Source: Bacteroidota bacterium (GTDB lineage Bacteria; Bacteroidota; Bacteroidia; Bacteroidales; Lentimicrobiaceae). Taken from it: a stretch of DNA of 64,000 bases. This document shows positions 27,545-36,096 of the stretch, in pieces. Under the pieces are notes generated by a model that was not told where the DNA came from, ran no database searches, and was given only the letters and a program-made list of their open reading frames with translations. The stretch spans positions 62,001-126,000 of the forward strand of contig WSXU01000007.1 in NCBI GenBank assembly GCA_009773455.1. The letters are read 5' to 3'. The translations under genes were made by a program, and so were the position numbers. Within the stretch, counting starts at the first letter, position 1. Every line of letters begins with the position of its first letter.

Positions 27545-28504
27545 ATGAAAGAAAAAGTATTTAATTGGATCCAACAGGGCTGCGACTTCAATGAAGGACT
27601 AACCCTGCTTTCTGCCATCGGCAAAAACAAACAAATTGCCAGGGCAATGGCCGGTCATGAAAAACGCTATGCCGGTAAACTGTTCTATGAGCTATGTAAA
27701 GCTGCCGGTTATACCATGGTAGAATATCAGAAAATCAAGGACACCCTTCAGGATATCGTAAACAAGCTGGATAACCAGTCCGGGGATAACCCGCCGGCTG
27801 ATGATCCACCAGCTGATGATCCTCCCACTGGGTCAACCGGGGATAATCCCGATACCACCGGCACCAGTGCTGAAGAACCGTTCCCCGCAGATGAAAAAAA
27901 GGAAGAAGTCACTTCTGAAGAACCTGCCCAGGATACAAAGGAGCAGGAAGAACCGGTGAAGGTCCCCTCTGCAGCTGCTACCGTTAAGGAGCAGGGCCAG
28001 GAAAAGGAAGGGCAGCTCCCTGCAGATGTCGAGAAGGTCATCCGGGAACATGCAGACCTGTTCAAACTCCGCGCCCAGCTCCACGAGCAAATGGCCGAAC
28101 TGCCGGAGGATAACACGGAAGAGAACATCAAGAAGCGTAAAAACCTTTCCGATTCTATCGCCCTTATCTCTCCCCGCATAGATCTTATGTTTGCCGCCAA
28201 AGAGGTTTATTACAATGAAGGCCGGCTTCCTGAAATGTCCGTTCTCTTCCCGGAACCAAAAGTAGAGCCACCTGCAGTAGAGGAGTTACCTGCTGATCCT
28301 AAGGAGTTGAAGAAAATGAAGAAAAACCTTCAGTCTGCCAACACAAAGGACCAGAACATGCTGGACTTTCAGGAAGAAAAGAAAGCTTCAAAGCCAAACC
28401 CCATGCCCAAAGGCCCAAAGCGCATAAAGCTTGAAGCCAGGATAAAGGAACGGCTTGATAAAATCACGTTGATTGACTCTAAACTCCTGGAAATTGCTGG
28501 TTAA
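27545..28504 (+). CDS. acidic proline-rich phage protein, unknown
   Basis: 319 residues in three parts: a helical N-terminus (about 1-75), a low-complexity Pro/Asp/Glu linker (about 78-150, short repeats such as PADDPPADDPP), and a charged helical C-terminus (about 165-319) with coiled-coil character. Not recognised; might be a scaffold or tail chaperone-like protein. It begins the packaging unit after the terminator at 27441. Confidence 0.65.
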   Translation: MKEKVFNWIQQGCDFNEGLTLLSAIGKNKQIARAMAGHEKRYAGKLFYELCKAAGYTMVEYQKIKDTLQDIVNKLDNQSGDNPPADDPPADDPPTGSTGDNPDTTGTSAEEPFPADEKKEEVTSEEPAQDTKEQEEPVKVPSAAATVKEQGQEKEGQLPADVEKVIREHADLFKLRAQLHEQMAELPEDNTEENIKKRKNLSDSIALISPRIDLMFAAKEVYYNEGRLPEMSVLFPEPKVEPPAVEELPADPKELKKMKKNLQSANTKDQNMLDFQEEKKASKPNPMPKGPKRIKLEARIKERLDKITLIDSKLLEIAG

Positions 28505-28520
28505 AACCTCCGACCGACCC

Positions 28521-29084
28521 GTGAATACCGGTACCCCAGAATGGCAGGATGATGCCAGGGTGCCGGCTGTATTGTTTCAGCCATCCGGAGAAGCCAGGTT
28601 CCTGGCCGATCCGGATGAGTTGATTACCCGTTCAATCGGTAAGCTTGAAAATGGAAGGAATATACACTTCTACAGCTGGGCAAACTTTAACCTTGTAAAG
28701 CTGATCCTGTACCTGCTTAAGCAAACCGGACCAGCAAACCTGATGATGACTTCTTACAGCTTTTCCCAGAAAAGCATCGAGGCGCTCAATGCCCGCAAGC
28801 AAACAGGACTGATCCGGAGCATGCGCGTATTGGTTGATAATCGGGTTAAAGTAATGAGTCCTAAACCTTTTCAGATGCTGGCAGGATCCTTTGAGTACCG
28901 GTGTACCTCAGTTCATGCCAAGGTTGCCCTGATCTGGAATGAAAACTGGAAAATCAGTGTCATTACCAGTCAGAATGCCACAGATAACCCCAAGTTGGAA
29001 AGGGGAATCATTTTTACAGATCCTGATGTTTTTGAATTTGACTATAAAACACTATCCGATGAATTTGACAGAGGATCAGCTTAA
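28521..29084 (+). CDS. phospholipase D-like (single HKD motif) protein
   Basis: 187 residues from GTG 28521 (a TTG at 28473 would overlap the previous gene). The motif SVHAKVALIW holds HxK, followed by SQNATDN and LERGIIF, the layout of an HKD half-site of the PLD superfamily. One copy per chain means a dimer would be needed, as in Nuc-type nucleases. Located just before the terminase genes, it may be a nuclease; the substrate is unknown. Confidence 0.65.
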   Translation: MNTGTPEWQDDARVPAVLFQPSGEARFLADPDELITRSIGKLENGRNIHFYSWANFNLVKLILYLLKQTGPANLMMTSYSFSQKSIEALNARKQTGLIRSMRVLVDNRVKVMSPKPFQMLAGSFEYRCTSVHAKVALIWNENWKISVITSQNATDNPKLERGIIFTDPDVFEFDYKTLSDEFDRGSA

Positions 29085-29331
29085 AGAGATCGAGAGTATG
29101 GCAGCTCTTTTTTTTTCTCCGGAGGAGATTGCTGAAAATATTGAAGTTGATCCGGAAGAATTTTTATTGCTTATCAAATCCCAAACAGGAGAAGGTTACC
29201 TGAGATATATGCGAGGTCGGCTTGGAAGTGAAGTTGATTTGCGCAGGGCCATCCAGCAGGCTGCCCTACATGGATCCACCCCCGCTCAGCAAATGATGCG
29301 CGACTGGCACAACCGTTCAAAATACGACTAA
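29059..29331 (+). CDS. small helix-turn-helix protein, candidate terminase small subunit part
   Basis: 90 residues from ATG 29059, 26-bp overlap with the PLD-like gene. FSPEEIAENIEVDPEEFLLLI looks like a helix-turn-helix (A-x3-hydrophobic pattern), and RRAIQQAALHGSTPAQQMMR is typical of the C-terminus of small DNA-binding phage proteins upstream of terminase. A longer reading from 28939 is out of context. Confidence 0.6.
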   Translation: MNLTEDQLKEIESMAALFFSPEEIAENIEVDPEEFLLLIKSQTGEGYLRYMRGRLGSEVDLRRAIQQAALHGSTPAQQMMRDWHNRSKYD

Positions 29332-29924
29332 TGAGCAGAAAAGCACTTGAAGATACCAGGTACGAACTCATCAAAGCCCACATCCTGGATCCCGATAGCT
29401 CCCCTTTAAGTGAGGAGCATCAGGAAATAATGGAGCGGGTAATATCCGTGGCAAAGATCCTGGACAAAAACCCCATACAGAAACAGGCCATAGCCATCCA
29501 CCAGGCAAAACATCCTCATCTGTCCAAAACCCAGGCTTATGAGGATATCCGCATGGCGGTAAAGCTCTTCAATACCATCCATACGTTCGATTTCGACTTC
29601 TGGCAAACCTGGCTTATAAACGATATTGTAAAGAACATCGAGCGCTGCCGTAACAACGGCACCCCTCAGGCATACCGGGTAATAGCCATGGAACATGCCA
29701 ACCTTATCAAAGCCCTGGGAGAACGTCCGGAGGAAATGGACGATCCACGCCGAACCGAGAAACACTCATTCTATGTGCTGGTCCAGAACAACAATACAAC
29801 CGTTAAGATCGACATGAACAACCTGGAAAAACTCCCTGCTGGCACACTCCAGGAACTCAACAAAGCCCTTTTCGGTGGCAAAGAAATCTCCGATGCTGAA
29901 GTAGAAGACATCTTCAAAACATGA
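29331..29924 (+). CDS. terminase small subunit-like protein
   Basis: 197 residues, starting at the last base of the previous stop and overlapping the large terminase by 4 bp. A DNA-recognition-like N-terminal part (AIAIHQAKHPHLSKTQAYED) precedes a helical middle and a C-terminal tail. It stands where the small subunit, which recognises the packaging site, is expected. Confidence 0.65.
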   Translation: MSRKALEDTRYELIKAHILDPDSSPLSEEHQEIMERVISVAKILDKNPIQKQAIAIHQAKHPHLSKTQAYEDIRMAVKLFNTIHTFDFDFWQTWLINDIVKNIERCRNNGTPQAYRVIAMEHANLIKALGERPEEMDDPRRTEKHSFYVLVQNNNTTVKIDMNNLEKLPAGTLQELNKALFGGKEISDAEVEDIFKT

Positions 29925-31621
29925 TTAACGAGTTAATCACCCTCAACAACCCTCAGCAGATCTCCGTTATCAACAACCCCATTTCTGAAGTAGATATCTG
30001 GGGGCGTGGTACCGGGAAATCCTTTATTGTCGGTTGGGAAATCAACGAGATAAACCGGCGTATGCCCAGGGCAGTTACCAGCATCACCGGACAGACCTAT
30101 GGCCAGCTCCTTACCCGTACTCTGCCCTCTACATTCAAATTCCTGGAGTCTTTGGGCTATGAGAAGGACAAGGACTACCTCATAGGCAAAAAGCCGCCTA
30201 AAGGCTGGCTATCGCCTTATGAACGCATCCTCAAGTATGACAACTTCATCAGCTTTAAAAACGGGAATGGGTACCTCATGCTTTCCCAGGATAGAGCCGG
30301 TTCTGCCCGTGGTCCTAATGTGGACCGGGAAATAGTGGATGAAGCCCTTACAATCGATAAAACTCAGTATGATCAGGAGGTCTCGCCAACCTCTCGCGGG
30401 AATGAAGAATACTTTGGCTTTAAATCACCCGCCCCGGTGCGCCAGCATCACGGCTTCCGGTATGTGTCCAGTATGCCGTTTATGCAGGAGCAGAAATGGC
30501 TGCTGGACTATGGTAAGTACTACGAAGAAGAAGCCGGCATCCTTTTGTTCGATATCTGGAACCGCATAGTGAAGCTCCAGCTGGAGCTAATCACTGCTTA
30601 CCTGGATAACAAGCCACAGCTTTACAAAGACATCTGGAATGAAGTGGTCCGCCTGAAAAGGCAAATCACCCCGTTTGTCAGTAAAGACGGAATCCTATTT
30701 ACCCTGGCAAATGCCTTCGATAACATCACCAACCTGGGCATGTCTTACATCGCCCGGGAATACAAAAAGCAAACCCTGCTCACCTTCCTGGTCGAGATCA
30801 TGAACTGGATCATAGACCGGGTTGAGGACTGCTACTATCACATAGACAGTCAGAAACATGTTTATTACGATGCCACCAATGACAGCTTCATCCGCGATTA
30901 TGCAGAGAATACCAACTGGGATTTTGCAAAGCTCGAAAAACATGACAGTAGGTTTGACCTCGATTGTGACTCCTCCAAGCCCCTCGAGGTGGTTCCGGAC
31001 TGGGGAGCTCACATCTGCCTGTTCTCCATCGGCCAGGAGCGGAACTATAACTTTGTAACACGCATTGTTGAGCCGGTGGACTGTGTCATCAATGAATTCT
31101 ACAGTAAGCCCGATGAATCTCCTGAAGTAGTCATAGACGATGTCGTGGACAAAGTCAGCGCCTACTATGAGCATCACACCTGCAGGGATATTTTCTATTT
31201 CCGGGACCGGTACGGGGACAGTAAGCAGCCCAACGCCAAGAAGAGCAAGCCTTACAATGAGCAGGCAATAGAAAGGTTTCAGAAGAATGGGTGGAATGTA
31301 TTCCCCCGTGTGCACAAAGGCCAGGAGCCCCCACAGCATGAAAAGTATCTGTTATGGTCCAACATCCTCAAAGGGACCAATCCCGGATATCCCAAAGTAA
31401 TCTTTAACGGCAGGAACTGCAAATACACCCTCATCTCAATGAACAACACCAGGGTAATTGAGAAAGATGGTAAGTATGAAAAAGACAAATCCTCCGAGCG
31501 CAAAAAAACCATCCTTCCGGAGGAAGCCACCCACTTCTCCGATGCCGTCGACAAACGCATCTGGACCAAATACGGCAACCGTTTATACAGGACTTCAACG
31601 TTTGTGGAGCCAAGGATATAG
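29921..31621 (+). CDS. terL: terminase large subunit
   Basis: 566 residues; the packaging motor ATPase and headful/cos nuclease. The Walker A site is IWGRGTGKSFIV at about 26-37, Walker B is GPNVDREIVDEAL at about 129-141, and nuclease-type acidic sites include VVPDWGAHICLF near 360. It overlaps the previous gene by 4 bp. The portal gene, usually next, begins only at 37700, after the accessory block B insertion. Confidence 0.92.
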   Translation: MINELITLNNPQQISVINNPISEVDIWGRGTGKSFIVGWEINEINRRMPRAVTSITGQTYGQLLTRTLPSTFKFLESLGYEKDKDYLIGKKPPKGWLSPYERILKYDNFISFKNGNGYLMLSQDRAGSARGPNVDREIVDEALTIDKTQYDQEVSPTSRGNEEYFGFKSPAPVRQHHGFRYVSSMPFMQEQKWLLDYGKYYEEEAGILLFDIWNRIVKLQLELITAYLDNKPQLYKDIWNEVVRLKRQITPFVSKDGILFTLANAFDNITNLGMSYIAREYKKQTLLTFLVEIMNWIIDRVEDCYYHIDSQKHVYYDATNDSFIRDYAENTNWDFAKLEKHDSRFDLDCDSSKPLEVVPDWGAHICLFSIGQERNYNFVTRIVEPVDCVINEFYSKPDESPEVVIDDVVDKVSAYYEHHTCRDIFYFRDRYGDSKQPNAKKSKPYNEQAIERFQKNGWNVFPRVHKGQEPPQHEKYLLWSNILKGTNPGYPKVIFNGRNCKYTLISMNNTRVIEKDGKYEKDKSSERKKTILPEEATHFSDAVDKRIWTKYGNRLYRTSTFVEPRI

Positions 31622-31944
31622 AAGTTGTCCGTTTCTCTTCAGGGAGCTCTTTTTTCAGTATCTTAATACCGAAAGAAACTGCTATAATCTCTTACAGGAG
31701 AAATAACTGGATTTATTTAGTATTTGTTTGGTATTTGATTAATACTAAATACCTTTACATTTGATTAAAAAGAATCAGCATCAAATTGAGTATCTATTGA
31801 AGTATATTGTACTTATAACTATCAGACCTGTTCAACCTGCTTTGGGTGGCTATCACTGAAAATTTAAGACCTATAAACAAGTTATGCGCAATCCGTTGGC
31901 GACAGTGCTAACTTGAGCGGACAGTGCAAAAAATTATAATCAAA
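31622..31944. other. 323-bp spacer; left border of the cassette-like block
   Basis: No gene is seen. It begins with TTGTCCGTTTC at 31625, like the first half of the late promoter motif, without a matching second half. AT-rich direct-repeat-like text (TAGTATTTG/TGGTATTTGATTAATACTAAATACC) lies at about 31717-31753. GTTATGCGC at 31881-31889 is the left border of the first cassette-like unit. Confidence 0.5.
31881..31889 (+). repeat. left border of cassette-like unit 1 (GTTATGCGC)
   Basis: GTTATGCGC is the exact reverse complement of GCGCATAAC at 33648-33656, which lies at the end of the same unit. In integron cassettes the first bases of a cassette pair in the same way with the inverse core of its own attC. 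Confidence 0.5.
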
Positions 31945-33630
31945 ATGATGGAAATAAAGACAGTAGAACCCAAAGCGCCCGACAAATACGAGGCAGCCGA
32001 AGCGGAAAGGACTGAATATGTAAACAAGATTCTTACTTCTAAAGCGGATAAGAAGGTTGTTGTTGCGGGACCTGGGACTGGGAAAACATTTTTATTCAAG
32101 AAGGTTCTGAATGGAAAAACCAAAACCCTCACTTTATCTTTTGTCAATGCTCTTGTTGACGATTTGGCTCTTGAACTTTACGGCATATCAGAAGTAAGAA
32201 CACTACACAGTTTCGGCAGAAGTGAGCTTGCTAAAATTCTAAAGAAGGATGTAAATATTTATTCCAAACTCTCTCATATCATCCGACATGACTTTCAAGT
32301 TTTAACAGGAGGCGACATTGAATTTGATGTCCTGTTTCATGAAAGAAAAGATACTGATGCTAACCTTGCATTTTACGAAACAAGAAGAAAGTTTTATGAC
32401 TGCTACGGTTTCACTGATGTAGTTCATGCAGCAGTAAAGGCATTCGAAACGAATAAGAATAATGTTCCTACCTACGAACAAGTTTTGATTGATGAGTTTC
32501 AGGACTTCAACGAACTTGAAGTTTCATTGATTGACATGCTTGCAGAAAAAAGTCCGATACTTCTTGCAGGTGATGATGACCAAGCACTTTACGAGTTTCT
32601 AAAAAATGCAAGTGCTCATCACATTCGCTTGCGTCACAGCAAAGAAATGCCAGAGTATGAATCGTTCAACCTTCCGTTTTGTGCACGATGCCCCGAAGTA
32701 GTTGTTGCTGCGACAAATGATTTAATTGAGAATGCAAAAGCAAATGGATTTTTGAAAGAGAGAATCAAGAAGCCATACATTTATCTTCCAAATAAAGACA
32801 AAGACAAAATCAGCAGTCAGTTTCCTGCAATAGGTTACACAAACAAATTCTCAACGCAAGTTCCTTGGTTTATTGAAAAGTGCATTGGTGAAACCGCCAA
32901 TGCTCTTAAGAATAAATTTGAAGTTCTCATTATCACTTCAAACAACAATCAGGTAAGAACAATTGCACATTCACTCATAAAAAAAGGTTTCAGGAATGTT
33001 GACTATCCCGAAAAGAAAAAAGACAGAGAAGTAAATCTACTCGATGCATTTGATATGCTGATTCAAAACAAAGTAGACAATCTTGGTTGGAGAATTATTA
33101 TTTCTCTTTTGCTCAAATCTGATGAATGCGACGAGATACTTAAAAAGTCAGCCAAAGATTTATCGATAAATCTTTACAAATTTCTCTCTGTTGATTTTGT
33201 AAAGGCAGTTCTTCAAACCGCTAAAACAGTTAAATACATTTTGCAAGAGAAAACTGTTACTCCCGAATTACTTGAAGCAACCTTCAAACAATTTGGACTT
33301 GACCCTAATAAAATTTCATCCGATTATTTATATGATGAATTCTACGCATTGAATCCACCAAACGGACATCCTGCATTGCGGAACATTCCAATCAAGGTAA
33401 CTACAATTCAAAGTTCAAAAGGACTTGCTGCTGATGTGGTTTTCATTGCGAACTTTGACGACAGATTCTTTCTAAAAGACGGTAGCAATATTTCTGACCA
33501 AGACATTTGCAATTTTCTTGTTGCATTGACACGAACAAAAAAGAAGGCATTTATCATTTCAACTGTTCCAAAGACAACTCCATCTTTACTGAAATGGATT
33601 GACAGGAGCAGAATAGAGCTAATCAAATAG
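31945..33630 (+). CDS. UvrD/Rep-like superfamily 1 helicase
   Basis: 561 residues from ATG 31945 (an upstream GTG at 31924 is weaker). SF1A motifs in order: I AGPGTGKTFLF (about 39-49), II LIDEFQDF (about 180-190), III LLAGDDDQALYEF, V TIQSSKGLAADVVFI, VI LVALTRTKKKAFII. It would translocate on or unwind DNA. It is AT-rich, monocistronic and bounded by cassette-like borders, with an NYN nuclease-like gene next. Helicases of this type occur in several phage-defence systems (for example GajB of Gabija), but no OLD nuclease partner is here, so that role is speculative. Confidence 0.85.
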   Translation: MMEIKTVEPKAPDKYEAAEAERTEYVNKILTSKADKKVVVAGPGTGKTFLFKKVLNGKTKTLTLSFVNALVDDLALELYGISEVRTLHSFGRSELAKILKKDVNIYSKLSHIIRHDFQVLTGGDIEFDVLFHERKDTDANLAFYETRRKFYDCYGFTDVVHAAVKAFETNKNNVPTYEQVLIDEFQDFNELEVSLIDMLAEKSPILLAGDDDQALYEFLKNASAHHIRLRHSKEMPEYESFNLPFCARCPEVVVAATNDLIENAKANGFLKERIKKPYIYLPNKDKDKISSQFPAIGYTNKFSTQVPWFIEKCIGETANALKNKFEVLIITSNNNQVRTIAHSLIKKGFRNVDYPEKKKDREVNLLDAFDMLIQNKVDNLGWRIIISLLLKSDECDEILKKSAKDLSINLYKFLSVDFVKAVLQTAKTVKYILQEKTVTPELLEATFKQFGLDPNKISSDYLYDEFYALNPPNGHPALRNIPIKVTTIQSSKGLAADVVFIANFDDRFFLKDGSNISDQDICNFLVALTRTKKKAFIISTVPKTTPSLLKWIDRSRIELIK

Positions 33631-33647
33631 ACATGAATTCGGGTGGT

Positions 33648-33783
33648 GCGCATAACAAGGGGTTTGAAATAGCGGGGGTTCCGTGCTTCGCAGATAGTTT
33701 TGTGCAAGGTGGAAGTTCATTTCTCCGAATGAAGTATAGTGCTAATAAACCCCGCCATCGCACCCCCCCGAAACGTTGTGTGC
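33648..33783 (+). repeat. attC-like structured recombination site
   Basis: 136 bp. The outer ends pair fully: GCGCATAAC (33648-33656) with GTTGTGTGC (33775-33783), nine pairs with two G-U. Inside, GTTT (33662-33665) pairs with AAAC (33771-33774), and GCGGGG (33672-33677) can pair with CCCCGC (33750-33755) with a bulged G. Imperfect stem with extrahelical bases and GTT/AAC ends are features of integron attC sites, and the length is in their range. The core does not fit the canonical GTTRRRY exactly. Confidence 0.5.
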
Positions 33784-33802
33784 TACCTAAAAAAAATTAC
33801 AC

Positions 33803-34603
33803 ATGCTCACTTATCAAATAAACAATAATAAAAAAACTGAGATTGAATATCTTTTCGTTGATGGGGGATATTTAGATAAAGTGATTTCTGAAGTTGGGAA
33901 AAATTTTTGGAATTCAGATTCTCTTCCTATTGATTATCAAAAACTCGGATTTAGATTTGATAAAATTTTTTATTACAATTGCTTACCAGGTAGAAAAAAT
34001 GGAGAAAATGACACTGACTATGAATGTCGTATAAATCTATCAGTTGAATTTTATGAGAAATTGAAAATGCTGGACAAGTTTCATGTATTTGAAGGCGTAA
34101 CATTTGGCAGAAAAAATAAAATACGTCAAAAGACAGTAGATATAATGATATCTGTCGATATGCTTCGTCACTCTTTCAGGAAAAACATGGATAAAGCATT
34201 TTTATTGACTGGAGATTTAGATTTTAAGCCATTAATTGAAGCATTGATTCTTGAAGGAATGTACACAACTGTTATATATTCTGATACTTCATTTAGCAAA
34301 GAATTACTTTTTGTTGCTGATAGCAATCAAAGAATTACTATAAAGCAAATTCATGATTGGCTTCCAGATGAGATAAAGCCAAATTATCAACTTCCTGAAT
34401 TAAAGCAAAATTATAGAATAGAATCACCTGTTATACTTAAACAAGGTGAAGTAAAAAATAAACAGATCACTTTATTAGGTCGCGATGAAAATGAATTTTG
34501 GCTTCAAATAAACAAGTCGACTTTTTGGAAATTTCATTCAGAACATAAATTGATTTGGTTTTATGAAGATATGATCAATGAAAAGATAAAATGGATAAAA
34601 TAG
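33803..34603 (+). CDS. NYN-domain (PIN-like) nuclease-family protein
   Basis: 266 residues. The NYN pattern is clear: YLFVDGGYLDK (D20), VDIMISVDML (D113, D119) and AFLLTGDLDFKPLIEALILE (D138, D140), the acidic residues expected to hold a metal in LabA/DUF88-like RNases. Substrate would be RNA. The remaining ~70 residues are unassigned. AT-rich; it lies in the second cassette-like unit. Confidence 0.8.
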   Translation: MLTYQINNNKKTEIEYLFVDGGYLDKVISEVGKNFWNSDSLPIDYQKLGFRFDKIFYYNCLPGRKNGENDTDYECRINLSVEFYEKLKMLDKFHVFEGVTFGRKNKIRQKTVDIMISVDMLRHSFRKNMDKAFLLTGDLDFKPLIEALILEGMYTTVIYSDTSFSKELLFVADSNQRITIKQIHDWLPDEIKPNYQLPELKQNYRIESPVILKQGEVKNKQITLLGRDENEFWLQINKSTFWKFHSEHKLIWFYEDMINEKIKWIK

Positions 34604-34606
34604 GCT

Positions 34607-34615
34607 GCACACAAC
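34607..34615 (+). repeat. right border of cassette-like unit 2 (GCACACAAC)
   Basis: GCACACAAC is the exact reverse complement of GTTGTGTGC at 33775-33783, the first bases of the same unit, 4 bp after the NYN stop codon. A matching partial site begins here (CAACGCTATAGCAAATGCAGGG); its right half cannot be recognised. Confidence 0.5.
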
Positions 34616-34743
34616 CAACGCTATAGCAAATGCAGGGTTTACGTGTTCTTTGAAACATTTGACATCCGCATAAATACCCCTCTCCTGGCTACTATACCAT
34701 TCGCTTCCATTCGTCAGTCAGTCGTTAGTCCATGCAAATACTA

Positions 34744-34814
34744 GAGCCGCTCAAACACACTGCATTCCGCTGCGCTGCATACAGAGTGTTTCTTCCCCTC
34801 GCACATGGCGGCTC
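34744..34814. repeat. nested inverted repeat
   Basis: Outer arms GAGCCGC (34744-34750) and GCGGCTC (34808-34814); inner arms AAACAC (34753-34758) and GTGTTT (34786-34791). It lies about 130 bp after the NYN gene and may be part of a mobile-element end. Confidence 0.4.
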
Positions 34815-35163
34815 ACTGTAATTGCATTCCCTTCCTCCTTCATTTCTCATTACCGTTCATTCCTCAGCATCCATCCTGCCCGCAAATAGAATACAAAATC
34901 AAGCAGAAAAGATAATCGGTATCAGCCATCCGTTCCTCCAGGCTGTTGTCACAATAGGACTGCCCCGGCAGTATCTATTCGGTGCAAAGCCTGCGTTCCT
35001 CCAGCTTTGCGTCGTGTCAGGACTGCCCGCAGGGCAGGCGGTCGGGCTGGGTGCGGCCGCTGGTCGGGTGTGGGTGGGGCTGCCCATTCATATTTCCTCC
35101 TTTTTCTGCTCCTTTTTCTGCCCTCCGGGATAGGGCAGGCTCGGCATTCACTCTGTGAGAACA

Positions 35164-35187
35164 CCGGAATTTCTTTCAAAATTCCGG
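35164..35187. terminator. perfect 9-bp hairpin without T-run
   Basis: CCGGAATTT-CTTTCA-AAATTCCGG. No U-tract follows, so it is either a weak terminator or another structural element. Confidence 0.4.
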
Positions 35188-35474
35188 GTATAAAAAAGAA
35201 AATCAGATAGTTGAGAAATTTTAGACCGGAAAAGAAAATTAGTCGAAACTGTAATTTATATTCATTCTAAATAAGTGACTTAATTAAAGCCCATTAGCAG
35301 AATTATCAGCAGAAATTTAGCAAAAAACATATAAAAATATTTTTGGTTGATCTGCTTTATTCTATTGCTTTGGTATCTTGTCCGAATTCTGTATATATAT
35401 GTATATCAGTTTATTAGCCTAATTTATTTCTTGCTTTTCTGCTTTTTTGGTTGTATCTTAGTGTCATAATTAAA

Positions 35475-35488
35475 GGGGTAGCCGCCCC
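35475..35488 (+). promoter_or_regulatory. leader hairpin with TAGCCG loop, copy 1
   Basis: GGGG-TAGCCG-CCCC, 35 bp ahead of the gene at 35523, followed by ATTCAAGTTTAACCA. The same loop and following ATTCAAGTCTAACCA occur before the gene at 36097, so this is a repeated regulatory leader. Confidence 0.55.
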
Positions 35489-35522
35489 GCTTTCATTCAA
35501 GTTTAACCAAACATTTACAGCG

Positions 35523-36026
35523 ATGTCAAAAAAGACGAAGCCCGCCCAGACTATGGGCAGCCCTGCCGGATATCTTCCGGAGGAAACAAAAACCGCAATC
35601 GAAGCCGCAGCCCAACAGGCTGAAAACGAAACCCCAGCCCCAAGCCAGGAAACAGACCCCGCCGAAGTTAACGCACTCCGGCAAGAGGTAGAACAATTAC
35701 GGGCGCAAATTGCCAAAGCCCCCGCAAGCCTTGAAGATCAGATTAATTATTTCAAGCGCAAACAGGACCTTATCACCCGATTAAACGGGATAAGTAATTC
35801 TATTTTTTTACTCGAGAAACACGGGGAAGATGTACGCAAGGAAGCAGAAGAGGACGTTTTCGCCTCTGAGGTTTTCGCCCTCAAACTGAGTGCTAAAAAA
35901 GGCTATTCAAGCGAGGAGGATATTTTCAAATTCCGTAACCCTGCCGTAATTTCTGAACTGATATCCTTTGTTTTGGCAAGGATGCAGGAAAAGCGGGAAG
36001 CGATAGAGCAGGAAATTGCAGCCTGA
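35523..36026 (+). CDS. coiled-coil protein of accessory block B, unknown
   Basis: 167 residues from ATG 35523 (upstream TTG reading is unlikely because it would run through the leader hairpin). N-terminal low-complexity Ala/Glu/Pro part, then a coiled coil (VNALRQEVEQLRAQIAKAPA) and a helical charged C-terminus. Found beside ArdC-like and RadC-like genes, as on Bacteroidota plasmids and conjugative elements. Function not recognised. Confidence 0.7.
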   Translation: MSKKTKPAQTMGSPAGYLPEETKTAIEAAAQQAENETPAPSQETDPAEVNALRQEVEQLRAQIAKAPASLEDQINYFKRKQDLITRLNGISNSIFLLEKHGEDVRKEAEEDVFASEVFALKLSAKKGYSSEEDIFKFRNPAVISELISFVLARMQEKREAIEQEIAA

Positions 36027-36034
36027 TTAAAAGC

Positions 36035-36060
36035 TGAGCGGGGGTAGCCGCCCCCGCTCA
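36035..36060 (+). promoter_or_regulatory. leader hairpin with TAGCCG loop, copy 2
   Basis: TGAGCGGGGG-TAGCCG-CCCCCGCTCA, a perfect 10-bp stem, 8 bp after the previous stop codon and 36 bp before the next ATG. The loop sequence equals copy 1. It may terminate, attenuate or protect the transcript. Confidence 0.6.
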
Positions 36061-36096
36061 AAATTCAAGTCTAACCACGTCAAAACAAACGCAGCT

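Larger units (their letters stand above)
34604..35522. other. 919-bp gene-free stretch in accessory block B
   Basis: No supported gene. Contents: the unit 2 border; a large hairpin at 34744-34814 (GAGCCGC/GCGGCTC outside, AAACAC/GTGTTT inside); a G-rich segment at about 35020-35090 that is unlike the DNA around it; a perfect hairpin at 35164-35187 (CCGGAATTT/AAATTCCGG, 6-nt loop); then AT-rich DNA and the leader of the next gene. Confidence 0.5.

Noticed and set aside
34822-35133. 103-codon reading frame on the plus strand
   Set aside because: Low-complexity, Gly/Pro/Ser-rich translation with no start signal, in a G-rich non-coding segment also open on the opposite strand.
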